Origin: Oscillatoriales cyanobacterium
GTDB lineage: Bacteria; Cyanobacteriota; Cyanobacteriia; Cyanobacteriales; Microcoleaceae
Direction: 5' to 3'
Assembly (NCBI GenBank): GCA_004293365.1
Contig: RDYN01000033.1
Location: forward strand, 14,696 to 78,695
Length of the DNA stretch: 64,000 nucleotides
How positions within the stretch are numbered: the first letter of the stretch is position 1; every line of letters begins with the position of its first letter. Positions 36,297-45,637 of the stretch are shown piece after piece. Under the pieces are notes generated by a model that was not told where the DNA came from, did not search any database, and was given only the letters and a program-made list of their open reading frames with translations. A program made the position numbers and the translations under genes.

Positions 36297-37025
36297 ATGA
36301 TGAAAATCGCAGTAATTCTGCCTGTTTACAACGAAACAAATTGCATAGAGCAAACCTTTGACAGAATTTTAGAATTTTCTCAAAAAAATCACGCTTACAA
36401 TTTTATCATTGTTAATGACGGCTCGACCGACAATACACTGCAAATTACAGAAAATAAACTCCAAACTTTCCCCACACATCACATCAAACTAATTTCTTAC
36501 AGCAACCGTCAAGGCAAAGGGTATGCCGTCAAAAAAGGATGCGAAGATGCAGACGCTGACTGCATTTGCTTCATGGATGGCGACTTAGCATACTCCCTCG
36601 AACATCTCGAACCCTTAGTAGAAAAATTAGAAAAATTTGATGTCGTAATTGGTTGCCGAAATCTCGATCGAGAAAACTTCCGAAATCTTACCTTACTCAG
36701 AAAAATAGCAGGCAAAATATTTAACTTTATTTCCAGAGTCATCCTCAATTTAAAATATAAAGATATGCAAGCAGGACTCAAAGGCTTCAAGAAAATACCA
36801 GCCCAAGAAATATTTAAAAGACAAACACTTACTGGGTTTTCGTTTGATGCAGAACTGCTTTTCTTAGCCAAAAAGAAAGGATATACAATTGGTGAGATAC
36901 CCGCCAGAGTTTCACAAGAACACCTCTACAAACTTTCTCAAGTCAATATACTGAAAGATTCCCTAAAAATGCTGAGCTGCTTATTTAAGATTAGATGCAA
37001 CGACCGCGCAGGCTACTATGAATAA
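36297..37025 (+). CDS. Family 2 glycosyltransferase (dolichol-phosphate mannosyltransferase-like)
   Basis: The 242-residue GT-A protein has AVILPVYNETNCIEQTF, the NDGSTDNT nucleotide-sugar motif, a metal-binding DGD in FMDGDLAYS (about residue 100) and GFSFDAELLFLAKKKGY. Such enzymes load a lipid phosphate with a sugar for use outside the membrane. It overlaps the deacetylase gene downstream by eight bases, and DUF2079 follows, so the three likely form an operon. Confidence 0.85.
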   Translation: MMKIAVILPVYNETNCIEQTFDRILEFSQKNHAYNFIIVNDGSTDNTLQITENKLQTFPTHHIKLISYSNRQGKGYAVKKGCEDADADCICFMDGDLAYSLEHLEPLVEKLEKFDVVIGCRNLDRENFRNLTLLRKIAGKIFNFISRVILNLKYKDMQAGLKGFKKIPAQEIFKRQTLTGFSFDAELLFLAKKKGYTIGEIPARVSQEHLYKLSQVNILKDSLKMLSCLFKIRCNDRAGYYE

Positions 37026-37815
37026 ATCAATATTGTTGAGTTTTGATATAGAAGAATTTGACATCCCCGAAGAATACGGTCAACACCTGGAAGAGGAAAT
37101 TAAATTTGAAATATCTAGCCGAGGATTGTCAAATATTATAGCACTTCTCGACAGATTAGAGATTAAAGCCACATTTTTTGTGACAGCCAACTTTGCACTT
37201 CACCACCGAGACACAATTAAAGAACTCTCAAAAAAACACGAAATCGCCTCCCACGGCTTTTACCACTCTCGATTTTGCGTCGAAGATTTGCAAAAATCTA
37301 AGCTAACCCTAGAACAAATAACCAATACTCAAGTCACCGGATTCAGAATGGCAAGACTTCAGCCAGTGGACGATATAGAAATAGAGAAAGCAGGGTACGA
37401 ATACAACTCGTCAATGAATCCAACCTACATCCCAGGCAGATACAATAATCTATCTAAACCCAGAACAGCATATTATACGAATAAACTGCTCAACCTTCCC
37501 ATTTCAGTGACTCCTCTGATCAGATTTCCCTTATTTTGGTTGAGCTTTAAAAACTTTCCTCTGTCAATGATACAATTGGCCACCAAGCTAACGCTAGAAA
37601 CAGACTCGTATCTCAACATCTATTTTCACCCGTGGGAATTCACAGATATTTCCCAGTTTAAATTACCCGGTTACGTCAAAAAAGACTCAGGTAACAAAAT
37701 GGTTGACAAACTCGAAAAATACCTGACAATTCTGCAAACTCAAGGTAAATTTATTTCTATTGCCGAATTCAAACACAACTTCAGTCAACGTGAGAAAAAA
37801 TATCGGGTTCAGTAA
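37018..37815 (+). CDS. Polysaccharide deacetylase-family protein
   Basis: The 265-residue protein has the NodB pattern LSFDIEEFD (residues 6-14) and EIASHGFYHSRF (about 77), with a late YFHPWEF typical of the cytoplasmic PEP-CTERM-type deacetylase group. The start overlaps the GT2 stop by eight bases. It probably deacetylates a lipid-linked sugar or glycan made by this cluster. No signal peptide is seen. Confidence 0.82.
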   Translation: MNKSILLSFDIEEFDIPEEYGQHLEEEIKFEISSRGLSNIIALLDRLEIKATFFVTANFALHHRDTIKELSKKHEIASHGFYHSRFCVEDLQKSKLTLEQITNTQVTGFRMARLQPVDDIEIEKAGYEYNSSMNPTYIPGRYNNLSKPRTAYYTNKLLNLPISVTPLIRFPLFWLSFKNFPLSMIQLATKLTLETDSYLNIYFHPWEFTDISQFKLPGYVKKDSGNKMVDKLEKYLTILQTQGKFISIAEFKHNFSQREKKYRVQ

Positions 37816-37820
37816 AAACC

Positions 37821-39449
37821 ATGAAATTCAAACCTATTGATTCCTGGAACAGTCAAACAGGATTGCGTCAAGCTACAATCCTAGCAACTATATTTTTTAT
37901 AATAGTTTTAACTTTTAGCATCATCCGCTACGAAAGCTTTTTATCTACCTACGATCACGGTCTATTTAACCAAGTATTTTGGAACAGCGTACACGGCAAT
38001 CTTTTTCAAAGTTCAATGTCCTCCGCTGCATCTAGCGCCTCGTTGATAGACCGACAACTGTCATACCCATCTTACATCCATTTAGGGCAACACTTTGTCA
38101 TCGATTTTCTGATTTGGCTGCCGATTTATGCTTTGTTTCCATCTCCTGTCACCCTGATTGTTCTACAAGTAGCTTTAATTGCTGCCGCCGGAATAGTGCT
38201 GTATTTCTTAGCAAGACACTATCTATCTGTTCCGATGTCAGTAATGATAGTTGCTAGCTATTACGGAGCAAATGGTGTCATCGGCCCGACGCTGGGAAAT
38301 TTTTACGAGCACTGCCAGATTCCTCTATTTATGTTTAGTTTGCTCCTAGCTTTAGAAAAGCAGCGCTGGCCGCTGTTTTGGCTGTTCGCAGTTTTAACAT
38401 TAGGAACTCGTGAAGATGCTGGAATTAGCTTGTTTGGCATCGGAGCGTATTTAATTGTTAGCCGTCGCTATCCCCGGGCGGGTATAGCTTTGTGCGCGCT
38501 CAGTTTTAGCTATGTGGTGTTTATAACTAATACAATTATGCCGAGGTTTTCGGTTGACAATTCCCGCTTGTACATAGCAAGTTACTTTAGTAAATTTGTC
38601 AAAACAGAGAATCCGTCAACACTAGAACTGTTGTGGGCAATTATCACTCAACCTCAGATAATTATTGAAGTATTTTTTAAGGATGCAAGCAGGCGGATTT
38701 TATATGTTTTAGGTCATTGGTTGCCGCTAGGATTTGTGCCTGCGATTACTCCTAGTGCCTGGTTAATGACTATTTTTCCTTTACTGGTTCTGTTGCTGCA
38801 AGTTGTTAATAAGTCGGCTACTTCTATCAACACCCGCTACACATTTGCGATAATTCCGGGGTTGTTTTACGGTACAATCCTGTGGTGGTCGCAAAATCAA
38901 GATAAATTTAAACCAAGGTTCCATCGCTTCTGGATTGGGTGCATTGCTTTGTCGATCGTACTTACCTACACTTCTAATCCGAGTAAAGCTTTGTATTCTA
39001 TTTCTCCTTATTCTTTCCAACCTTGGGTTTATCAATCTTTGTCGGCTCAACTGGGCCATGCAGCTAATGTCAAAAAAGTCTTGAGTTTGATTCCCCAAGA
39101 TGCTAGTGTTTCTACTAGCGGTTATATAGTTTCTCACCTTTCGGGCCGCCGGAACCTGATTCGTTTAGAGGTGATGCAGATGAAAGATGAAGGGGGAGAA
39201 GTTGTTGATATTGATTATGCGCTGTTAGATTTGTGGCAGTTGAAGCAAAATAATTTGAAAGCTGAGGTTGACCGAGGTAGGGTTCGGGGGGCAGTGCGTT
39301 TTACAGACGAAGCTCTGCGGAACGGTTCTTACGGAATTGCTGAAGTATTGGACGGGGTGGTTTTGGTGCAAAAAGGGATTACTTCTAAGCCGGATGTTTT
39401 GGCGGCTTGGTCGAAATTGCGGCAGGAAATTCAACCGTTGATGAAATAG
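37821..39449 (+). CDS. DUF2079 multi-spanning membrane protein
   Basis: The 542-residue protein has about ten to twelve membrane helices. The early STYDHGLFNQVFWNS and HLGQHFVIDFL motifs are characteristic of DUF2079, which resembles GT-C glycosyltransferases that use lipid-linked sugars. It follows the deacetylase by five bases, so it is probably the acceptor-side transferase for the sugar loaded by the GT2 enzyme. The role is inference; the family call is confident. Confidence 0.82.
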   Translation: MKFKPIDSWNSQTGLRQATILATIFFIIVLTFSIIRYESFLSTYDHGLFNQVFWNSVHGNLFQSSMSSAASSASLIDRQLSYPSYIHLGQHFVIDFLIWLPIYALFPSPVTLIVLQVALIAAAGIVLYFLARHYLSVPMSVMIVASYYGANGVIGPTLGNFYEHCQIPLFMFSLLLALEKQRWPLFWLFAVLTLGTREDAGISLFGIGAYLIVSRRYPRAGIALCALSFSYVVFITNTIMPRFSVDNSRLYIASYFSKFVKTENPSTLELLWAIITQPQIIIEVFFKDASRRILYVLGHWLPLGFVPAITPSAWLMTIFPLLVLLLQVVNKSATSINTRYTFAIIPGLFYGTILWWSQNQDKFKPRFHRFWIGCIALSIVLTYTSNPSKALYSISPYSFQPWVYQSLSAQLGHAANVKKVLSLIPQDASVSTSGYIVSHLSGRRNLIRLEVMQMKDEGGEVVDIDYALLDLWQLKQNNLKAEVDRGRVRGAVRFTDEALRNGSYGIAEVLDGVVLVQKGITSKPDVLAAWSKLRQEIQPLMK

Positions 39450-40055
39450 TCGGAAGAAATCGATCGCCCACAACGACTAAAATCTAGTAAAATTGCCAAA
39501 AGGTCGATCGACCCCCGCCACGAGGCTATATTTGGATTCAAGGTTTGCTATAACGCTTCGCGTGAGAACCCCGGTCTTTTCCGCAGGGTATGAAACGCAG
39601 CAGCCGTTTGAAGGCTGCCAATAAGATATAATTAATCTGTGGGAAGTAGGCGTATCAACTACGTGTAGAACCAATCCTAGAACGGTGAGATACCGGGCAG
39701 TAAGACACCCTCAGCATTTATGCCTGAGAAAGACTATGGCACAGCCAAGCAATGCAGGATGGGGAGCGTACCGAACTGGCGAAAGTGTTGATGCATTGCG
39801 AAACCACGATCGACTCGAACGTAGACCCAATGGCAGCACTGCAAAGTAGCTGTTCTGAGGTGAGTAGGGGCGCTTTGACTCGCCCCCAGAAACAGAGACA
39901 CTGGTCAGCTAACCGGAAAATATTGAAGCGTGTGAAGTGTGGCTTCAGCCCACGTAGCAGTATCCGTTTAGAATCCCCTCGCGTTTAGGCAGGGGAGAAG
40001 TCAAACTCCAGAAATAGACACATATTAACCTTTGGAAAATCAATAGGCCGGAGCT
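39450..40055 (+). other. Gap with an IS200/IS605-like right-end relic or structured RNA
   Basis: No credible full gene is present. The segment ends in a hairpin (39975-39995, CCCC(T)CGCGTTTAGGCAGGGG) followed by AGAAGTCAA, which resembles the right end of TnpB-bearing insertion sequences; the preceding frame ends RLESPRV, as TnpB C termini often do. The middle (about 39640-39960) contains several short inverted pairs. It may be a tnpB remnant with its omega-RNA region. Group II intron domain V was not found. Confidence 0.4.
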
Positions 40056-40724
40056 ATGACATCCTATGCAACCTCTACAGCAAGAGCCGAGATGAGTGAG
40101 ATCCGGCGCTTGAAAAATATACTGCCCCCAGAACTCCAAAGTTGGGTAACAGTAGAAAAAACAATAGAAGTTAATCCCACCCTAATCCGTAGCGAAGAGA
40201 TAGGCAAAGACCAGGTAGAAATACAGATAGACCTGATCCGCTGGGAACAGCTAGCAATGGATCAGCGCAACCTCCTATTTTGGCATGAAGTCGCCCGCAT
40301 CCAAAACGACACCATCCCCAGAGACGGTTGGGAAATGGCGGCTCTGGCGATCGGTTTAGGCGGCGCCGTCGGCGAACTTTGGGTGCAAGACGGCTTGCTG
40401 CTGGTACTGGCCCTATCTTTGTGCGGCGTCTCCGGCTGGAGACTTTACCAAAAAAACAACGGAGACAAAAGTTTAAAAGAAGCAGTAGACGCTGACGAAA
40501 AAGCTCTCACCCTCGCCACTCGCTTCGGCTACACTCTGCCAAACGCTTATAAAAGCCTCGGTAGTGCCTTAAAAACCTTAATCGAGCAAACCTCCAAAAA
40601 AACTCAACGGGCTAAATACGAAGCTCGTCTCCAGGCCCTGAAACGCAACGCAGCCAAAGCCAAAGCCAAAGTCCAACCCATCAGCCGCGAAACCTCCCAG
40701 TCAGAAAACGTCTACAATTCTTGA
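40056..40724 (+). CDS. DUF3318 protein
   Basis: The 222-residue protein (SEIRRLKNILPPELQSWV start) matches a conserved cyanobacterial family known as DUF3318. It has two central hydrophobic segments (about 103-130), a helical region and a basic Ala/Lys-rich tail. Its function is not known. It stands alone with a perfect inverted repeat just after its stop. Confidence 0.78.
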   Translation: MTSYATSTARAEMSEIRRLKNILPPELQSWVTVEKTIEVNPTLIRSEEIGKDQVEIQIDLIRWEQLAMDQRNLLFWHEVARIQNDTIPRDGWEMAALAIGLGGAVGELWVQDGLLLVLALSLCGVSGWRLYQKNNGDKSLKEAVDADEKALTLATRFGYTLPNAYKSLGSALKTLIEQTSKKTQRAKYEARLQALKRNAAKAKAKVQPISRETSQSENVYNS

Positions 40725-40756
40725 CCTACTCCTCTGACTTCTGGTGCGGAGTTTTC

Positions 40757-40807
40757 AAGTTAACGGTTAACTGTTGACATTCCTGTTACACAGTTAACCG
40801 TTAACTT
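40757..40807 (+). terminator. Perfect 18-base inverted repeat after the DUF3318 gene
   Basis: Arms AAGTTAACGGTTAACTGT and ACAGTTAACCGTTAACTT flank a 15-base loop, 32 bases after the stop. No T run follows directly, so it may be a stem protecting the mRNA end or a protein site rather than a classic terminator. It is not GC-rich. Confidence 0.45.
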
Positions 40808-41167
40808 TTAGCTGTTCGCTGCGGTAACTTTCCCCCTGCAAGACAGGCTCGAAAATTCTTAACGACAAAATTAATCGCTCTGAATCCACAAAAATCTTGA
40901 TTCAGATTTGACAGATACTTCCAGCCCGGACAGTTGGGTAGCTGATGGGTTCAAAATTTTTCCGCCAAAACTTGGACGGGTTGATGACCGGTAGACTTGA
41001 GTCTACCCTGACCTGTGATATGGCGAGGCTCGGCGGCCACATTTTTACGGGTTTTTGTAAAGTTTGTATAAAGCTGGGCTTTAGATCGGAACAATATTTG
41101 GTAAACGTGGAGCGGCTAGGACACAATAGGCTAAAGACATCAGCTTGAAATTTGAAACTAGGACTTC
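40808..41167. other. Region upstream of the STAS-sugar transferase gene
   Basis: About 360 bases without a convincing gene. Short inverted pair GTAGACTTGAGTCTAC lies at 40991-41006. A promoter for the downstream gene is expected but no clear -10/-35 pair stands out. Confidence 0.35.
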
Positions 41168-42166
41168 ATGGTCAGCCAAACCCCAGAGACAGATTTTCGG
41201 GTTACATACTTGGACGAGATTCCCTCGGTTCACATACCCGTGCGCTTGAGCGTACTTGAAGCCGTAAACTTCAAGACAACCTGCCAGCAACTTTTCTCTG
41301 AAAACACCGTTCCCAGCAAAATTGTCCTAGACTTCAGTCAGACGACATTCATTGACAGTAGCGGGATCGGTGCTTTAGTCAGCAATCTGAAATTTGCCAA
41401 ACAGCGCGGCAGCGACTTGGTGCTCCGAAGCCTCAAGCCACAGGTGATGGCAGTATTTGCTCTCACCAGCCTAGATCAAGTGCTGACAATCGAGCAGCCT
41501 TCTGCAACGTCAACTCCCATAGAGACACACCCCTCCGACAATCAGCTACCGATGACGCATCCCTCGGTGCAGTCGTTGGTGAAACGGGTGATAGATGTCG
41601 TTGGGGCGATCGTCGGTTTGATAATTACAGGAATTTTGTTTGTACCCATAGCGGCAGCCATCACGATTAACGATCCGGGCCCGATATTGTTTGCACAAAC
41701 CCGCTGCGGCTGGATGGGCAGAAGATTTCGGATTTGGAAATTTCGATCGATGTGTACTAATGCCGAAGCCATGAAAGCCGAAATTAAAAACCAAGCTTCT
41801 GGCGCATTTTTCAAAAATGACAACGACCCGCGGATTACCAAAGTCGGACGCATCTTGCGGAAAACGAGTCTCGACGAACTGCCACAGTTTTGGAACGTGC
41901 TCAAAGGCGAAATGAGTCTAGTCGGCACTAGACCGCCTACTCCAGACGAAGTTGAGCGCTACGAAGTCCCTCAGTGGCAGCGTTTTGATGTCAAACCTGG
42001 AATGACAGGCGAATGGCAAGTCAACGGTCGCTCTAAAGTCCGCGATTTTGAAGATGTCATCCGTTTAGATTTAAAATACCAACAAGACTGGAGCCTGATG
42101 TATGACCTGAAACTAATTGTTAAAACCATAACTGTGCTGTTTAACAAAAATAGTGGCGCTATGTAG
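41168..42166 (+). CDS. STAS domain fused to a bacterial sugar transferase
   Basis: The 332-residue protein joins two domains. Residues about 10-105 form a STAS (anti-anti-sigma) domain with the phospho-site motif IDSSGIGALVSN. Residues about 135-332 form a lipid-carrier sugar-phosphate transferase: VKRVIDVVGA, FAQTRCGWMG, WKFRSM, LRKTSLDELPQFWNVLKG, SLVGTRPP and KPGMTGEWQVNGRS. The latter starts exopolysaccharide synthesis on undecaprenyl phosphate. The STAS serine could be phosphorylated by the HATPase protein encoded at 42710. Both domains look complete. Coupling of partner switching to polysaccharide initiation is inference. Confidence 0.88.
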   Translation: MVSQTPETDFRVTYLDEIPSVHIPVRLSVLEAVNFKTTCQQLFSENTVPSKIVLDFSQTTFIDSSGIGALVSNLKFAKQRGSDLVLRSLKPQVMAVFALTSLDQVLTIEQPSATSTPIETHPSDNQLPMTHPSVQSLVKRVIDVVGAIVGLIITGILFVPIAAAITINDPGPILFAQTRCGWMGRRFRIWKFRSMCTNAEAMKAEIKNQASGAFFKNDNDPRITKVGRILRKTSLDELPQFWNVLKGEMSLVGTRPPTPDEVERYEVPQWQRFDVKPGMTGEWQVNGRSKVRDFEDVIRLDLKYQQDWSLMYDLKLIVKTITVLFNKNSGAM

Positions 42167-42302
42167 AGCGGTCAACAACCGATTGCTGAAATTTTAGTTG
42201 CTGTTGATTTCTCGACAGCCGGAACTCGAACTTGATACTTAGTCAAGTAGGCGATCGATCGCGATACTTACGTTAGTATTAAGTGTTAAAATTCACACAG
42301 AA

Positions 42303-42383
42303 AATGTGCATCTATTTACCAGCTCTGCGATCGGAGCATTAATTAGCAATTGGCGAGTTCGAGGTCGTACTCGAATGACTCCA
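42303..42383 (+). pseudogene. Decayed STAS-domain fragment
   Basis: In one frame this stretch reads FTSSAIGALISNWR, close to the FIDSSGIGALVSN motif of the gene just upstream, but the frame is short and stops follow by about 42420. The 543-base gap to the next gene may therefore hold a decayed second STAS gene. The rest of the gap shows no recognised protein. Confidence 0.45.
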
Positions 42384-42709
42384 GCAGGGTTTTCGAGGAC
42401 GACAAGAACTCAGGTGTGTTGAGAAAAGTACCGACTGCTAACACGGTCGAAGCTGAAATAACTCATCGCAAGCTGCTGAGTCGGGAAATTTTCCGATTTA
42501 AACGTCCTACCGAAGCGGGTTACAGTATCGGAAGTCTCTCATTTTCGCGATCGAGTAAATGGTGCGAAAGGAATGCTCACCTTGAGGCAAAACGGGCTTC
42601 TTCAATTCAAGCTTGACTAAACTAATATGTTGCCAAGACCTTGCCCTCCTTTTCCTCTCCAACCTGCGCTGGCTACAGCGGTGGTGGGGGGCGACCAGGG
42701 AGAAGAAAA

Positions 42710-43147
42710 ATGAAAGACGAGCAACCAATTGCCGAGTTTGACCTTCAGGTTACAACAGACCTGAACGCTCTGACACAAGTTTCGGAATGGTTGGAGAATA
42801 TTGTTCTGCCGCTGATACCACAGGACTTGTGGTGGCAGTGCAGCCTGATTGTTAATGAAGGGTTTACAAATGCTGTCCGCCATGCTCACCAGAACTTGCC
42901 CCCCGAGACGCCGATCGACATTGACGTAAAAGTGTTTGCAGACTACTTAGAAATTAGGATTTGGGACAGAGGTCAACCCTTCAACCTGGAATCAAAGCTG
43001 CGCTCGATCCTGCAAGAGCAGCGCGATCCGTTGGATAGAGAAGGAGAAAGGGGACTGGTGTTTATGTACAAGCTCACCGACGAGCTGCACTATATCCGTA
43101 CCGACGATCGCTCCAACTGCCTGGTAATGCGTAAAAACCTTATCTAA
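42710..43147 (+). CDS. Anti-sigma factor-type serine kinase (HATPase, RsbW-like)
   Basis: The 145-residue protein has GHKL ATPase boxes: VNEGFTNAVRHAH (N box), WDRGQPF (G1) and EGERGLVFMYKL (G2), ending DRSNCLVMRKNL. Such proteins phosphorylate STAS partners or hold sigma factors. The ATG at 42710 has GGGAGAAG about six bases before it; an upstream frame start at 42641 is disfavoured. Its likely partner is the STAS-sugar transferase upstream, or the lost STAS copy between them. Confidence 0.83.
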   Translation: MKDEQPIAEFDLQVTTDLNALTQVSEWLENIVLPLIPQDLWWQCSLIVNEGFTNAVRHAHQNLPPETPIDIDVKVFADYLEIRIWDRGQPFNLESKLRSILQEQRDPLDREGERGLVFMYKLTDELHYIRTDDRSNCLVMRKNLI

Positions 43148-43311
43148 GGGCGCGATGCGGGCCCTCCCCTGGGCGGCTTCTGGCGATCGTCGGCAGGGCC
43201 GGGCGCCGCCCCTGCGATGCTCCCTGACACCCAACCACATCCTCTGCAAATCACCGGGTGGACGATGGAGTAGAGGAGCGGCAGGACTATTTGCTTCAAA
43301 ATAAATATATT

Positions 43312-44580
43312 ATGCGTATTCTAATTTATTCCTATAACTACTATCCAGAGCCGATCGGCATTGCCCCCTTGATGACAGAACTAGCCCAAGGCCTAGTCAA
43401 GCGAGGGCACCAAGTTCGAGTCGTCACCGGAATGCCCAACTATCCCCAGCGGCGAATTTATCCGCAATATCGGGGCAAATTTTACCTCACCGAAGAACAC
43501 AACGGCGTCACTATTCAGCGCAGCTACCTGCGCGTCAACGGCCCTCACCCCAGCCTGCTAGACCGACTTTTGCTAGACGGTAGTTTTGTCGTATCCAGCG
43601 CCGTCCAAGCATTCAGAGGCTGGCGTCCCGACGTGATTTTCTCCACAATGCCACCTTTACCGATTTGCGTCCCAGTGGCCTTTTACGGCTGGATTCGCAA
43701 TATCCCGATCGTCCTCAATGTTCAGGATATCGTCTCAGAAGCAGCCGTGCGCGTCGGCTTGGTGAAAAAAAACGGAATGCTAATTAAGATTGCTGACGCC
43801 CTAGAAAAATTAGCCTACAGCACAGCCAGCCAAGTCAGCGTCATCGACAGCGGTTTTGTCAGCAAATTGCACTCTCAGGGAGTACCCCCGGAAAAAATAG
43901 TTTGCGTTCCGAATTGGGTTGATGTGAATTTCATCCGCCCTTTACCAAAAGAAAATAACCCTTTTCGCGAAGCCCACAAACTAAATGGCAAGTTTGTGGT
44001 TCTTTATGCTGGAAATATTGCCCTTACCCAAGGCTTACAAACAGTTGTCAAAGCAGCAGCCCGTTTGAAACACATACCCGAAATTGCTTTTTTAATTGTG
44101 GGGGAATCAACAGCACTGACGCGCTTGCAAAAAGATTGCGAAACTTACAAAGCTACTAATGTAATGTTACTGTCGTTTGAACCGCGAGAAAAATTGCCCG
44201 AAATGTTAGCTGCTGCGGATGTTAGTTTAGTCGTACAAAAGCGCCGGGTAACTAACTTTAATATGCCTTCAAAAATTCAAGTGCTGCTGGCGAGCGGCCG
44301 GGCAATTTTGGCGTCGGTTCCCGAAACTGGTACGGCGCATAAAGCAGTGCAGCAAAGCGGCGGCGGGGTTGTGGTAGCGCCGGAAGATCCGCAGGCTTTG
44401 GCTGATGCTGTTGAGGATTTGTTCTTAAATTGCGATCGGGTGGATGCGTTGGGGGAGCAAGGTAGAAAGTATGCTGTGGAGAATTACGGATTTGAGGAAG
44501 CTTTGAATCATTATGAGGCTTTATTTGCGGCGGTGGCGGCGAGTCATGCTGAGAAAATCTTGCAACCTCTGCCAAAGTAG
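43312..44580 (+). CDS. Family 4 glycosyltransferase (WcaI-like)
   Basis: The 422-residue GT-B enzyme has YNYYPEPIGIAPLM at the N terminus, VVTGMPNYPQRRIYP, FSTMPPLPICVP and a C-terminal donor-binding half with KFVVLYAGNIALTQGL and FNMPSKIQVLLASGRAIL. The N-terminal motif matches colanic acid WcaI-type transferases. It probably adds a sugar to a lipid-linked exopolysaccharide repeat begun by the transferase at 41168. The ATG at 43312 starts the Rossmann fold directly; the frame from 43258 adds 18 unrelated residues. Confidence 0.87.
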   Translation: MRILIYSYNYYPEPIGIAPLMTELAQGLVKRGHQVRVVTGMPNYPQRRIYPQYRGKFYLTEEHNGVTIQRSYLRVNGPHPSLLDRLLLDGSFVVSSAVQAFRGWRPDVIFSTMPPLPICVPVAFYGWIRNIPIVLNVQDIVSEAAVRVGLVKKNGMLIKIADALEKLAYSTASQVSVIDSGFVSKLHSQGVPPEKIVCVPNWVDVNFIRPLPKENNPFREAHKLNGKFVVLYAGNIALTQGLQTVVKAAARLKHIPEIAFLIVGESTALTRLQKDCETYKATNVMLLSFEPREKLPEMLAAADVSLVVQKRRVTNFNMPSKIQVLLASGRAILASVPETGTAHKAVQQSGGGVVVAPEDPQALADAVEDLFLNCDRVDALGEQGRKYAVENYGFEEALNHYEALFAAVAASHAEKILQPLPK

Positions 44581-44639
44581 GCGGTTGAAACCGGGTCTCT
44601 AGTCGAAATAAGTAGGCGGTTGAAACCGCGTCTCTAGTC
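44576..44639. repeat. 29-base direct repeat overlapping the GT4 stop
   Basis: Copies at 44576-44604 and 44611-44639 read AGTAGGCGGTTGAAACCG and CTCTAGTC with one base different. The GGTTGAAACCG core recurs near 19580 and 60982. The first copy includes the GT4 stop codon. Confidence 0.7.
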
Positions 44640-44759
44640 AAACTTTCGTCCGCCGACGCGGACTCAAAAATTAAGAGCGGACTAAAGAATCAAGGGGGTA
44701 TTTAAGTTAGATTAGAGCTTACCAATTACCCATTACCAATTCCCAATTCCCAAAATACT

Positions 44760-45530
44760 ATGAAATTCACCCTAGATGTAGAAAACAACCCTACAGGCTG
44801 GCCAGACCACACTCAGCTACCAGAATCCGACGGTACTTTTGTGAAAAATTTTCAAGAACATCCCCAAAGCATTCTGTTAACCGATTCCATTACTCCCGTC
44901 CTCGAAAGAATTCATCCAGATGCAAACTATTGTATCGGTCAAGATAGCGGCATTTATTGGCGGTTAACTGAGCCGCTAGAACGGGGCGCGGAAGCACCCG
45001 ACTGGTTTTATGTGCCGAATGTGCCGCCAACGCTTGATGGTCAATCGCGCCGTTCTTATGTGATGTGGCAAGAATTTGTATCACCGTTAATTGTGTTGGA
45101 GTTTGTATCGGGGAATGGGGCGGAGGAACGGGACAGAACGCCTTTATTGCGAACTGGTCAACAGGAAACTAAGCCTGGTAAATTCTGGATTTATGAAAAT
45201 GTGATTCATGCGGGATTTTATGCCATTTATGAAGTGAGTAAGGCGAGTGTTGAAGTTTATGCTCTGATGAACAATAGCTATCGATTGGTTGCTGCAAATG
45301 AACGCGGTCATTATCCGATTGAACCGTTGGGTGTTGAATTGGGAATTTGGCAGGGAAGGTATCAAAATATGGAGTTACCTTGGTTGCGCTGGTGGGATAG
45401 TAAAGGGAATTTGTTGTTGGCGGGGGCTGAAAGGGCTGATGTACAAGAACAAAGGGCCAATCGCGCTGAACAAGAATTAGAGCAGTTGCGGGCTCAATTG
45501 CGATCGATCCTAATTCAACCGGACTTGTGA
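44760..45530 (+). CDS. Uma2-family protein (DUF820, PD-(D/E)xK-like)
   Basis: The 256-residue protein has the Uma2 restriction-endonuclease-like core: GAEAPDWFYVPNV and SPLIVLEFVSGNG with conserved acidic residues, then a basic/Glu-Arg-rich C-terminal coiled coil (EQRANRAEQELEQLRAQL). The family is abundant in cyanobacteria; activity is unproven. It is separated from the EPS genes by the repeat block. A second family member starts at 63901. Confidence 0.85.
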   Translation: MKFTLDVENNPTGWPDHTQLPESDGTFVKNFQEHPQSILLTDSITPVLERIHPDANYCIGQDSGIYWRLTEPLERGAEAPDWFYVPNVPPTLDGQSRRSYVMWQEFVSPLIVLEFVSGNGAEERDRTPLLRTGQQETKPGKFWIYENVIHAGFYAIYEVSKASVEVYALMNNSYRLVAANERGHYPIEPLGVELGIWQGRYQNMELPWLRWWDSKGNLLLAGAERADVQEQRANRAEQELEQLRAQLRSILIQPDL

Positions 45531-45637
45531 GGGAAACCTTGACTGGGAGGGGATTGGGGGACAAAGGGCGATCGCCCGAATTTGATGATTGAGGGAATCA
45601 AGGGCGATCGGGATCAATCCAACCTACAAGAAAATGG

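Noticed and set aside
39450-40055. Group II intron
   Set aside because: No domain V sequence, no reverse transcriptase and no GTGCG-type 5' end were found.
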